Assembly (NCBI GenBank): GCA_049517675.1
Contig: JBEKRV010000008.1
Location: 1-64,000 of the forward strand
Source: Bog-756 sp049517675
Lineage (GTDB): Bacteria > Actinomycetota > Acidimicrobiia > Acidimicrobiales > RAAP-2
DNA length: 64,000 bases
Reading direction: 5' to 3'
Made by a program: the position numbers and the translations under genes
Part shown: positions 26,206-34,239 of the stretch, in pieces
Layout: each line of letters starts with the position of its first letter
Numbering within the stretch: the stretch's first letter is position 1
The notes under the pieces: generated by a model
Told to the model about the DNA's origin: nothing
The model's input: only the letters and a program-made list of their open reading frames with translations
Database searches by the model: none

Positions 26206-26475
26206 CTACACGGTCCCCAGGCCGGCGCCCTTCAGCATCCTGCGTAGGTCGACGACGGTCTGGGTGTCGATGTCGGCGCCCCGGGGGGTGTTGAACGTCT
26301 CCGTCTCGGACCCGAGGGTCACCCGGAAGCGGCCCTCGTGGGTCTCCTCGACCTCCCCCACCGCCTCCAGCAGCGACAGCACGTCGTGCCACTGGATGTT
26401 GTGACTGGTCGGGTGGGCGAAGAGCTTCTCCACCGTCTTGCGATGGTGGGCGTCCAACTTGATGCCGTCAGTCAA
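26206..26475 (-). CDS. Small HicA-like protein
   Basis: 89 residues, TTG start supported by TGGAGG six bases upstream. The sequence DAHHRKTVEKLFAHPTSHNIQWHDVLSLLEAVGEVEETHEGRF and a C-terminal DLRRMLKGAGL are shared with small actinobacterial proteins often labelled HicA toxin-like. HicA proteins are small RNA-binding ribonucleases with a double-strand-RNA-binding fold and a catalytic His; no HicB antitoxin is adjacent, so toxin function is doubtful. It is convergent with the enoyl-CoA hydratase and divergent from the SnoaL-like gene. Confidence 0.65.
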   Translation of the reverse strand: MTDGIKLDAHHRKTVEKLFAHPTSHNIQWHDVLSLLEAVGEVEETHEGRFRVTLGSETETFNTPRGADIDTQTVVDLRRMLKGAGLGTV

Positions 26476-26584
26476 CTCGGGCCTCCAGGGTGATGGCGTT
26501 GTGCCGGGGCCCCATCGTAGGGGACGGCACGGGTGCCGGATGCCGGGGGTGCCGGGCGTCGGGCGCCGTGGGACCATGGTGGCC

Positions 26585-27028
26585 ATGTCCACCTCCCGCG
26601 GCACCGACGCCGCCCCGACGAACAGGGCGCGGATCGAGCACTTCTGGACGACCCTGTACGCCCGCGACTGGGAGGGGATCGCCTCCTTCTTCACCGAGGA
26701 GAGCGAGTACACCGACGTCCCCTCGCCGGTCGACGACGTCGCCCGGGGCCCCGATCAGGTGGTGGCACGGCTGCGCCTCGGCCTCGAGAGGATCTCCGGC
26801 TACGAGCACAACCTCCGCCTGATGGTCGCCGAGGGCGACACCGTGGTCACCGAGCACACCGAGACCTGGCACTGGCACACCGGCGAGCGGGTCACCCTGC
26901 CGTTCGTCTCCGTCCAGGTGCTCGCCGGCGGTTCGATCGTCCGGTGGTGGGACTACTGGGACCTGTCGACCCTCATGAACGCGGCGCCGCAGTGGTGGAT
27001 CGAGCACGTGGCGTCGGGCTATACCTGA
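26585..27028 (+). CDS. SnoaL / limonene-epoxide-hydrolase-like protein
   Basis: 147 residues, one alpha+beta barrel of the NTF2-like superfamily. RIEHFWTTLYARDWEGIASFFTEESEYTDVPS begins the fold and VRWWDYWDLSTLM is the region that in limonene-1,2-epoxide hydrolases reads R-D-Y-x-D; here the Arg position is Trp, so the classic Asp-Arg-Asp triad is probably incomplete. Could be an isomerase, cyclase or binding protein of the catabolic pathway. An in-frame ATG 9 bases earlier (26576) is an alternative start. Confidence 0.8.
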   Translation: MSTSRGTDAAPTNRARIEHFWTTLYARDWEGIASFFTEESEYTDVPSPVDDVARGPDQVVARLRLGLERISGYEHNLRLMVAEGDTVVTEHTETWHWHTGERVTLPFVSVQVLAGGSIVRWWDYWDLSTLMNAAPQWWIEHVASGYT

Positions 27029-27074
27029 GCCCCCGGCGCCCGGGTCGCGTCGAGGGGACGCCGCGCCGGTTCCG

Positions 27075-28160
27075 TCAGATGACCACGACCGACCGCAGGA
27101 CCTCGCCGCGCTCCATGCGGTGGAAGGCCTCCTCCACGTCGTCCAGGCCGATGGTCTCGCTGACGAAGCTGTCGAGGTCGAGTCGACCCTGCAGGTACAG
27201 GTCGACCAGCACCGGGAAGTCGCGGCTCGGAAGGCAGTCCCCGTACCACGACGGCTTCAGCCGTCCGCCGCGCCCGAAGAAGTCGATCATGGGCAGGTCG
27301 ATCCGCATGTCCGGGGTGGGGACGCCCACCTGCACGAGTGTGCCGGCCAGGTCTCTCGCGTAGAACGCCTGCTCCAGCACCTTCGGGTTGCCCACCGCCT
27401 CGATGCACACGTCGGCCCCGTTGCCCCCGGTGAGGCTGCGGACCGCGGCGACGACGTCCTCGCGGGACGCATCCACCCCGGCGGTGGCGCCGAACCCTCG
27501 GGCCAGGTCGAGCTTGCGGGGGTCGAGGTCGACGGCGACGATCGTCGACGCGCCGGCCAGCCGGGCACCGGCGACGGCGGCGCACCCCACGCCACCGCAC
27601 CCGAACACGGCGACCGAGTCGCCGGGGCCCACCTCGCCGGTGAGGAGGGCCGATCCGAGGCCGGCCATCACTCCGCAGCCCAGGAGGCCGACGGCCTCGG
27701 GCCGGGCCGAGGCGTCCACCTTGGTGCACTGGCCGGCCGCCACCAGGGTCAGCTCGGCGAAGGCCCCGATGCCGAGGGCGGGGGAGAGCGGCGTCCCGTC
27801 GGTCAGCGTCATCGGCTGGGTGGCGTTGTGAGTGGCGAAGCAGTACTGGGGGCGGCCCCTCCGGCACGAGCGGCAGTCGCCGCACACGGCCCGCCAGTTG
27901 AGGACCACGAAGTCACCGGGCGCCACCGTGGTGACGCCGGGCCCGACGGACTCGACGATGCCCGCCGCCTCGTGCCCCAACAGGAACGGGAATCCGTCGT
28001 CGATGCCCCCCTCCCGGTAGTGGAGGTCCGTGTGGCACACGCCGCAGGCCTGGACCCGCACCACAGCCTCCCCGGGACCCGGGTCGGGGACCACGATGGT
28101 CACCACCGAGACCGGTGCCCCTCCGGTCGTCGCCACCACACCCCGGACGTGCGATGCCAT
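27075..28160 (-). CDS. mscR: S-(hydroxymethyl)mycothiol dehydrogenase
   Basis: 361 residues. Zinc MDR enzyme with CGVCHTDLHYREGGIDD, FLLGHEAAGIVESVGPGV, NWRAVCGDCRSCRRGRPQYC (structural zinc cysteines), GCGVMAGLG and VFGCGGVGCAAVAGA, and a C-terminal LKPSWYGDCLPSRDFP block; these segments closely follow the actinobacterial MscR/AdhE2 family. It oxidises the formaldehyde-mycothiol adduct (and can act as a nitrosomycothiol reductase), so the organism should make mycothiol. Formaldehyde released by P450 demethylation nearby would be a natural substrate. Divergent from a TetR gene; a 25-bp palindrome starts 41 bp upstream of its start. Confidence 0.9.
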   Translation of the reverse strand: MASHVRGVVATTGGAPVSVVTIVVPDPGPGEAVVRVQACGVCHTDLHYREGGIDDGFPFLLGHEAAGIVESVGPGVTTVAPGDFVVLNWRAVCGDCRSCRRGRPQYCFATHNATQPMTLTDGTPLSPALGIGAFAELTLVAAGQCTKVDASARPEAVGLLGCGVMAGLGSALLTGEVGPGDSVAVFGCGGVGCAAVAGARLAGASTIVAVDLDPRKLDLARGFGATAGVDASREDVVAAVRSLTGGNGADVCIEAVGNPKVLEQAFYARDLAGTLVQVGVPTPDMRIDLPMIDFFGRGGRLKPSWYGDCLPSRDFPVLVDLYLQGRLDLDSFVSETIGLDDVEEAFHRMERGEVLRSVVVI

Positions 28161-28192
28161 GTTCCGCTCCTGTCGGTCGTCCCGTCGGTCCG

Positions 28193-28225
28193 GCCACAGT
28201 GTGGCACGCCGGACCGGTGCGCCAC
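28193..28225. promoter_or_regulatory. Overlapping palindromes between mscR and tetR (probable operator)
   Basis: 28201-28225 is a 25-bp palindrome with half-sites GTGGC...GCCAC in which 20 of 24 arm positions pair; the four mismatches are transitions. It overlaps a perfect 13-bp palindrome GCCACAGTGTGGC at 28193-28205, giving three evenly arranged GCCAC/GTGGC half-sites. Position between divergent mscR and tetR starts is typical of a TetR autoregulatory operator. Confidence 0.6.
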
Positions 28226-28346
28226 CTGGCCCCCGACCCGCTTGGCCCGGTGATCGACCCCCCTGGTAGCGTGGCCGGCCTGGCCGCCGGCGGGCGCCGG
28301 TCGGCCGGGGCTCGCTCCGGTCCGACTATCGAGCAGGAGATCGGAA

Positions 28347-29018
28347 TTGGTGGCAGACGATCTGGGGGACGTGGTCGCGGTGGTGGCCGCCGGCGACACC
28401 CGACGGGACGAGATGCTGCGGTCCGCCCTGGAGGTGATCACCGAGCGGGGCTTCACCGACACCCGGATCGCCGACGTGGCCGGGCGGGCGGGGACGAGCC
28501 CGGCGCTGGTGATCTACTACTTCGGGACCAAGGACAACCTGCTGACCGAGGCCGTCCGACTGGCCGAGGACCTCTGGTACGAATTCGGAGCCGGCCGCAT
28601 GGATGCCGTCAGCGGAGCCGCCGGCCGGCTCGAGGAGATCGTGACCATGATCTTCATGCCCCCCGGTGACGTCGGGTTCCCCTCCCTCTGGTCGCTGTGG
28701 GTCGACCTGTGGGCCCGCTCGCTCCGCCATCCCGACGTGGCGAAGGTGCGCGAGGAGTTCGACGCCCGGTGGAGGCGTGCCATCGCCGACGTCGTGGTCG
28801 ACGGCCAGCGGTCGGGTGAGTTCGGCCGGTCCGACCCGATCGAATTCGCCATCGCGCTGTCGGCCCTGCTCGACGGGCTGGCCGTGCAGATCGCATTGGG
28901 CGACCCGGCGGTCGACAGCGGACTCGCCCTGCGGATCAGCATGAGCTTCGCCGCCTGCACCCTCGGCTTCGACTGGGAGCCGGACGACCGGGGCGTCGTC
29001 CCGGTCGTGGGTGGCTGA
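28347..29018 (+). CDS. TetR family transcriptional regulator
   Basis: 223 residues. N-terminal helix-turn-helix RRDEMLRSALEVITERGFTDTRIADVAGRAGTSPALVIYYFGTKDNLL, then an all-helical ligand domain. TTG at 28347 is 7 bp after AGGAG; the GTG at the next codon is the alternative. Probably represses itself and the divergent mscR through the palindromes between them. The last codons (DDRGVVPVVGG) and stop lie within the first copy of a 31-bp tandem duplication, so the natural C-terminus may have been altered or preserved by chance. Confidence 0.88.
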   Translation: MVADDLGDVVAVVAAGDTRRDEMLRSALEVITERGFTDTRIADVAGRAGTSPALVIYYFGTKDNLLTEAVRLAEDLWYEFGAGRMDAVSGAAGRLEEIVTMIFMPPGDVGFPSLWSLWVDLWARSLRHPDVAKVREEFDARWRRAIADVVVDGQRSGEFGRSDPIEFAIALSALLDGLAVQIALGDPAVDSGLALRISMSFAACTLGFDWEPDDRGVVPVVGG

Positions 29019-29053
29019 CCGGGGCGTCGTCCCGGTCGTGGGTGGCTGACCGG
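28986..29053. repeat. 31-bp tandem duplication with hairpin, at tetR stop codon
   Basis: Two identical 31-bp units (28986-29016, 29017-29047) plus six bases of a third. Each unit contains a perfect 7-bp stem, GACCGGG and CCCGGTC, around the loop GCGTCGT. The tetR TGA straddles the unit 1/unit 2 junction. It lies between convergent tetR and the PLP decarboxylase, so the two hairpins could act as a bidirectional terminator without a U-tract. Confidence 0.85.
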
Positions 29054-29082
29054 CGCCCTGCTGCCACGCGGCTCCGTGCCGG

Positions 29083-30447
29083 TCAGGCCGTCGTGGCCAG
29101 GATCTCCGCGATGAGTTCGACGGAGGTGTCCGGATGGAGCAGGGCGAGGCGACCCACCGGCTCGCCCTCCCACGTCGTGTGCATCACGAAGCCGATCTGT
29201 TCCTCCAACAGGCGCTCCGACCAGGCCTCGTAGTCGGCCTTGCCCCAGCCCCTGCGCCGGAAGAGGACGACCGAGAGCTCGGGCCGGCGGAGGAGCTCCA
29301 GGTGCGGCGTCGCCTCGATGAGGTCGGCCACCTCCTGGGTTACCGCGAGGACCGCCTCGACGGCGTCCCGGTAGGCATCGGTCCCGTTGACCGCGAGCGA
29401 GAACCACAGGGGCATGCCCCGGGCACGGCGGGTCAGGTGGTACGCGTAGTCACTCGGATTCCACTCCTCGGGCGCACCCGTGTGGATGACCTCGAGGTAG
29501 GAGGCGCCCTGGGAGTGGACGGCCTTGGCCAGGTGCGGCTCCCGATAGAGGAGGGCGGCGCAGTCGAACGGGGCGAAGAGCCATTTGTGGGGATCGACCA
29601 CGAACGAGTCGACCCGCTCGATCCCACGGAACCGAGCACGGACCGAGGGGGCGAACAGGGCGGCCGCACCGTAGGCGCCGTCCACGTGGAACCAGAGCCT
29701 GCGCTCCTCGGCCACGTCGGCCACGCCGTCCAGGTCGTCGATGATCCCGGCGTTGGTGGTCCCTCCGGTGGCCACCACGGCGATCACGTCGTCCCCCCGG
29801 GGGTCGTCGGCCAGCGCGTCCCGCAGTGCCCGGCCGGTGAGCCGGTGCTCCTCGCAGGGCACCAGGAGTGCGTCGACGCCGAGCACGCGCAGTGCCTTGC
29901 CCACCGACGAGTGGGCCTCCTCGCTGATGGCGACCACGGGGTGCTCCGGCGCCGACCCGCCCATCCGGTGTCCGGCCGTGTCGCGGGCCACCATGAGACC
30001 CGACAGGTTGCCCGCCGAACCACCGGCCACGAAGCAACCCCCGGCGCCGTCGGGGAGCCCGGCCAGGTCGGCGAGCACCCGGAGGGCCTGGTTCTCGGCG
30101 GCGACCGGACCCGCGGCCTCCAGCCAGGAGGTCCCGTGGAGCGACGAGCACGCCACCACCATGTCGAACAGGAGCGCGGCCTTGGTGGGTGCGGCCGGGA
30201 TGAACGCGAGGAACTTGGGGCTGTCGCACGAGACCACGGCGGTGGCCAGGGTCTTGTCGAAGATCTCCATGACGACCGCCGGATCCACCCCGCTCCGGGT
30301 CATGAGGCCCTCGAGGCTGGCGACCAACGACTCGTCCACCGCGCCGCCGTAGTCGAGTGGGACCGGGTCGAGGGCGAGCCTCCAGCGGCAGTAGTCGAAG
30401 ACGAGGTCGGTCAGCTTCTCGTCGTACACGAACATCGGATTGCGCAT
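29083..30447 (-). CDS. Pyridoxal-phosphate-dependent group II amino acid decarboxylase
   Basis: 454 residues. Cofactor lysine in VDPHKWLFAPFDCA, PLP-binding Asp in WFHVDGAYGAA, and CFVAGGSAGNLSGLMVA, typical of aromatic-L-amino-acid, tyrosine or related decarboxylases. SAPEH and TSWLEAAGPVAAENQ are usual family landmarks. Releases CO2 from an (aromatic) amino acid to give an amine; exact substrate unknown. Convergent with tetR and separated from it by the duplicated hairpins. Starts at ATG with GGGA-type leader; 103 bp from the next upstream gene on the same strand. Confidence 0.92.
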   Translation of the reverse strand: MRNPMFVYDEKLTDLVFDYCRWRLALDPVPLDYGGAVDESLVASLEGLMTRSGVDPAVVMEIFDKTLATAVVSCDSPKFLAFIPAAPTKAALLFDMVVACSSLHGTSWLEAAGPVAAENQALRVLADLAGLPDGAGGCFVAGGSAGNLSGLMVARDTAGHRMGGSAPEHPVVAISEEAHSSVGKALRVLGVDALLVPCEEHRLTGRALRDALADDPRGDDVIAVVATGGTTNAGIIDDLDGVADVAEERRLWFHVDGAYGAAALFAPSVRARFRGIERVDSFVVDPHKWLFAPFDCAALLYREPHLAKAVHSQGASYLEVIHTGAPEEWNPSDYAYHLTRRARGMPLWFSLAVNGTDAYRDAVEAVLAVTQEVADLIEATPHLELLRRPELSVVLFRRRGWGKADYEAWSERLLEEQIGFVMHTTWEGEPVGRLALLHPDTSVELIAEILATTA

Positions 30448-30491
30448 GGTGTCCCGTTCTCCCGTACCGCCGGACCATGATCGCAGACCGG

Positions 30492-30555
30492 GCTCGCCGC
30501 CGGGCCGCCGGCGGGCGGATCAGGCCCGCCGCCGGGCCGCCGCCGGGCGGATCAG
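30492..30555. repeat. 32-bp imperfect tandem duplication at methyltransferase stop
   Basis: Copies 30492-30523 and 30524-30555 differ at two positions and are followed by a short partial third copy. The second copy contains the stop codon of the methyltransferase (30552-30554). Very GC-rich (CCGCCGGGCCGCCG core), so slipped-strand duplication is likely. Confidence 0.8.
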
Positions 30556-31148
30556 GCTCGGCGGCGGTGGAGCGAGACGGCGTAGTCGGCGTCGGGGGTG
30601 AACGGGTCCCCGCTCCAGGTGGCCCATCGCTCCCCGAGCTCCAGGTCGGCGTCCCGACAGTGCCCGTCGTACTGCTCGATCTCGTAGCCCCGACCCAGCT
30701 GGAAACCGGCCAGCAGCCGACCGCCGATCGCCAGGTGCCGCACGCATCCGGCCACCAGGCCGCCCCGGGATCCGACCGGAGTGAACAAGGGGACGTTGCC
30801 GGCCATCACCACCAGGTCGAAGGTGCGCCCGAGTTCGGCGTCGACCACGTCGAGGATCGTGAACTCGACGTCGGGGGCGAGCGTGCGGGCGGTCCGGATC
30901 ATGGACGGGTCCCGGTCGATGCCGACCACGTCGATCCCCCGCCGGTGCAGCTCGGCCGCCACCCGTCCGGTGCCGCAGCCGGCATCGAGGACCGACGACG
31001 GACCGAGACGGGCGACCAGGTCCGCCTCACCGTGCACGTCGGCGCCCGCAGCGGCCAGGTCGTCGAACCGCCGCTGGTAGGCGTCGCCGTCCCACGCCGT
31101 CACCGCGGCGGGATCCCCTGTCGGAGGGACGGGACCCTCCGCGGTCAC
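30552..31148 (-). CDS. Class I SAM-dependent methyltransferase
   Basis: 198 residues. Motif I VLDAGCGTGRVAAELH, motif II VVGIDRDPSMI, and FDLVVMAGN, the Rossmann methyltransferase core; small-molecule type, substrate unknown. The start is fixed by a GTGA overlap with the stop of the upstream DNA methyltransferase (31145-31148), so the pair is co-translated. Its 3' end lies in a 32-bp tandem duplication, so the C-terminal few residues (SLHRRRA) may be affected by it. Confidence 0.85.
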   Translation of the reverse strand: MTAEGPVPPTGDPAAVTAWDGDAYQRRFDDLAAAGADVHGEADLVARLGPSSVLDAGCGTGRVAAELHRRGIDVVGIDRDPSMIRTARTLAPDVEFTILDVVDAELGRTFDLVVMAGNVPLFTPVGSRGGLVAGCVRHLAIGGRLLAGFQLGRGYEIEQYDGHCRDADLELGERWATWSGDPFTPDADYAVSLHRRRA

Positions 31149-32653
31149 CGGTCGGAGCCGGAACCGTGGACGGCGAGACGCGCCGTCGACGCCCGGTCGA
31201 GGAGCTCGCAGGCGTCGCGCACCGGCCCGTCGTCGGCGTCGGTCACGGCCCGCAGGGCACGTCCACCGGCGCTGCGGGCCGCGGGGAGGCAGGTGGAGAG
31301 GAGGATGAGCGGGCCGAGGTCGCTGCGTCCCGGATCGGCCACCCGGGCGCCGTGGAGCACCGAGGCGACACCGAGCGCCCGCCACAGCACGTCGGTCCGG
31401 TCCAGGCCCGGCCGGGTGGCCGAGTAGGCCCCCGAGAGCAGGAAGAGCCATACGGCGCCGCGGGCGTCGCGGGCCCGGAAGTCGACGCTCACCCCGAGGT
31501 CGGTGAACCCGACCCCCTGCTCGACGTCGGTGAAGCCGGCCGTGCGGACGGCCTGTTCGGCGATGTCCCGGGCCCTGCGGCCGAGGGCGACCGCAGCGTC
31601 CTCGGCGGGCCGGTCGGAAGCCGATGGCGACACCGACCCCGCCGGCCGTCCCGGTGGCACGGTGACCCGCCGGTGGCCGTCGCGGACCGCCGCCCGCTCA
31701 CCGGCGATGCGACGCTCGGCCAGGGCCACGTACTCCGGGTCGGTGTCGAAACCCACGTAGTGCCGCTCGGTGCGCACCGCGGCCACCGCGGTCGATCCCG
31801 ATCCCATGAACGGGTCGAGGACCAGGTCGCCACGGTAGGTGTAGAGCTCGATCAGCCGGCGGGGCAACTCGACCGGGAACGGTGCGGGGTGACCGACACG
31901 GGTGGCCGACTCCGAGGGGAGGTCCCACACGTCGGTGGTGGCGTCCACGAACTCGTCCATGGTCATGGTGCCCTCGCTGGGCAGTCCGGCCCGCGCCCGC
32001 TCCTCGGCGGTGACGGCACGGTCGAAGCGGCCCTTCGAAGCCACGACGATCCGCTCCGACACGTCGCGCAGCACCGGGTTGCCCGGGCGCTGGTAGGTGC
32101 CCCAGGCGCACGATCCCCCGGCGGCGTGGCTCTTCTGCCAGACGATCTCGCCCCGCAGCAGGAAGCCGAGGTCCTCCACGATGTCGATCACGTCCCCGGC
32201 CAGCGACCGGTACGGCTTGCGCCCGAGGTTGGCGACGTTGACGGCGATCCGGCCCCCTGGTTCGAGCTTGGCGAAGCACTGGGCGAACACGTCGTGCAGC
32301 ATGTCCAGGTAGTCGGCGAAGTCGGCCGGGACGTGGCCGACCCCCATGGCCTGCTCGTACTCCTTGCCGGCGAAGTAGGGCGGCGAGGTCACCACCAGGG
32401 CCACGGAGTCGTCGGCGACGGTGCCGTTGGCGTCCATGTCCCGTGCGTCCCCGACCCACAGAGCATCGACGGCCGACGGCGTGGCGATCGCCGCATCGTC
32501 GGAGAGGAGGGGCGGGGTGAAGCGGGCGTAGAAGGAGGAGGAGTCGTGGCCTTCGCGTCGGCCGACGCCGAAGGCGGAGGTCGCGGTCGCCCGACGGCGC
32601 GGAACCGGCGCCGCGGGCCCATCGACGGGGACGGCGGTGGGGCGTGCTCCCAT
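31145..32653 (-). CDS. Site-specific DNA methyltransferase with extra C-terminal domain
   Basis: 502 residues. Catalytic motif IV TSPPY (about residue 88) precedes SAM motif I LDPFMGSGSTA (about 278), the beta-class order of N4-cytosine or N6-adenine DNA methyltransferases. After ~residue 345 a further ~150-residue domain contains GVSVDFRARDARGAVWLFLLSG, TRPGLDRTDVLWRALG and a C-terminal hydrophobic strand LGPLILLSTCLPAA, which resembles a PD-(D/E)xK-like fold in which the E-x-K position reads L-L-S. No separate restriction enzyme or specificity subunit is adjacent. Recognition sequence unknown. Co-translated with a small-molecule methyltransferase. Confidence 0.88.
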   Translation of the reverse strand: MGARPTAVPVDGPAAPVPRRRATATSAFGVGRREGHDSSSFYARFTPPLLSDDAAIATPSAVDALWVGDARDMDANGTVADDSVALVVTSPPYFAGKEYEQAMGVGHVPADFADYLDMLHDVFAQCFAKLEPGGRIAVNVANLGRKPYRSLAGDVIDIVEDLGFLLRGEIVWQKSHAAGGSCAWGTYQRPGNPVLRDVSERIVVASKGRFDRAVTAEERARAGLPSEGTMTMDEFVDATTDVWDLPSESATRVGHPAPFPVELPRRLIELYTYRGDLVLDPFMGSGSTAVAAVRTERHYVGFDTDPEYVALAERRIAGERAAVRDGHRRVTVPPGRPAGSVSPSASDRPAEDAAVALGRRARDIAEQAVRTAGFTDVEQGVGFTDLGVSVDFRARDARGAVWLFLLSGAYSATRPGLDRTDVLWRALGVASVLHGARVADPGRSDLGPLILLSTCLPAARSAGGRALRAVTDADDGPVRDACELLDRASTARLAVHGSGSDR

Positions 32654-32722
32654 CGCCCGGAGGCTACCTGCGGGCTCCCGGGGCCGCAGGGATGGCGGAT
32701 GGGCGGCACGGGCCGGCCCCCG

Positions 32723-34006
32723 TCAGCCGGAGGACAGGCGGGCGCTCATCGATTCGCCGACGACCACGCAGGACGAAAGCGAACCGCAGTCGACGCCGGC
32801 GAGGGGAAGGGCGACCTCGGCCACGGCGGCCCTGATCCACCGGCTCGCCGGACTGCCGGTCGAGCCGGTCAGCACGACCAGGCCGGCCTGCGGGGTGGAC
32901 GCCACCGTGCTCCCGACGGCCACACACGGGCCGGCCCGACACGACACCGAGAGCAGGTCGGCGGCGGTGGCGGTCACCGGGTCCGACGACCAGGTGAGCC
33001 CGCCGTCCGAGGTGGTGAGCACCACCGCCTGCCCGGCGCGGCTCGCACCGATGACGGTCGAGGACGTCCCCACCGCCGTGCAGTCGACAGCGGGGCCGGG
33101 GACGGTGGAGACCGGGACAGAGGATCCCGGGACAGAGGTCGACGATGTCGACGACCTCACGACCGTGGACGACGGGGCGGTGCTCGCACCCGTGTTCGAC
33201 GGCGCGACCGGAGCACCGGTCGAGGTGCACGACACGTCCTGGAGGGCGCCGAGTCCCGGCGGCACCTGCTGCAGTGCCCAGGTCGCGCCCCCGTCGGACG
33301 TGGCGGCGACGACTCCGGCGACATGGCCCACGGTGGCAGGGCTGGACCCCGTGGCCCAGCACGACGTGGCGTCGGTGCACGAGATCCCGGTTCCGGCCGA
33401 CACGGTGGGCGGAAGTGCACCTCCGGCCACCCACGGGTCGCCGGGCCCGGCTGTCGACAGGGAGGTCACCCGCCCGGCGACGTCGGCCAGAGCGACGCAG
33501 TTGTCGCCGGTGCCGCACTGGACGGCAGTGACGTCGGTGGTGCCGGTCGGCACGGTCTGGAGCGTCCAGGTGGCCCCGGCGTCGTCGGTGGAGGCGACGG
33601 CCCCCGGCCCGGTGCCGCTCGTGCCGACCTGTCCGACGACGGTGCACGACCGCGCCCCGACGCAGGCGATGCCGGCCAGGAAGCCGACCGTCGGCGGGGC
33701 GGGTCGAACGCTCCACGAGGCCCCGCCGTCGACGGACGTCACCACCGTGGCCGTCGACGGGGCGTTCCCGGTCGCCCGGGTGGATCCGACGGCCCAGCAC
33801 CGGGTCGCGGTGGGACAGGTCACCGCCCGCAGCACCTGCACCGTCGGCGGGAGGGCGGCGGAGGTGAACGTGCCGACCCAGGGAGCCAGTGGCTGTGACG
33901 GGGTCGGCGTCGACCCGCCCGACCGGGTGGCCGACGCGGGCCCGCATCCGGCGGTCGCCAGGAGAGCGACGACGGCAACCGAGGTGACGAGGCGCCGGCC
34001 GGTCAC
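32723..34006 (-). CDS. Predicted lipoprotein with BNR/propeller-like repeats
   Basis: 427 residues from GTG. Signal sequence VTSVAVVALLATAGC ends in a lipobox-like ATAGC, suggesting a lipid-anchored exported protein. At least four repeats of a V-x3-TSDGG-x-TW type (for example VVTSVDGGASWS, AATSDGGATWAL, LTTSDGGLTWSS) alternate with C-x4-C pairs such as VSCRAGPCVAVGS, the pattern of sialidase-like/BNR beta-propellers. A Ser/Thr/Val-rich low-complexity insert (about 265-300) interrupts the blades. Probable extracellular binding protein; enzymatic residues not recognised. Confidence 0.75.
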   Translation of the reverse strand: MTGRRLVTSVAVVALLATAGCGPASATRSGGSTPTPSQPLAPWVGTFTSAALPPTVQVLRAVTCPTATRCWAVGSTRATGNAPSTATVVTSVDGGASWSVRPAPPTVGFLAGIACVGARSCTVVGQVGTSGTGPGAVASTDDAGATWTLQTVPTGTTDVTAVQCGTGDNCVALADVAGRVTSLSTAGPGDPWVAGGALPPTVSAGTGISCTDATSCWATGSSPATVGHVAGVVAATSDGGATWALQQVPPGLGALQDVSCTSTGAPVAPSNTGASTAPSSTVVRSSTSSTSVPGSSVPVSTVPGPAVDCTAVGTSSTVIGASRAGQAVVLTTSDGGLTWSSDPVTATAADLLSVSCRAGPCVAVGSTVASTPQAGLVVLTGSTGSPASRWIRAAVAEVALPLAGVDCGSLSSCVVVGESMSARLSSG

Positions 34007-34239
34007 CGGGGGGCCGCTGCAGGGGCTCGCTCACCAGGCATTGCTCTTCCCTCTCCGCACGGTTCCGAGGTCGTGTGGGCCGCCGCCCGGTGCGGACCGA
34101 ACGTTGGAGATACTGCCACGGACAGCTGCACGGGCCGGTGATGACGCCTCCGCCACGCCGGTGCCGGTTACCGTGAGGCGGTGGCCGCCGCGCTCCCCCC
34201 GACCCGATCTCCGGCGGCTCCTCCGCTGTACGACCTGCG

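Noticed and set aside
26206..26475. HicAB toxin-antitoxin module
   Set aside because: No HicB-like gene on either side; the neighbours are an enoyl-CoA hydratase and a SnoaL-like protein.
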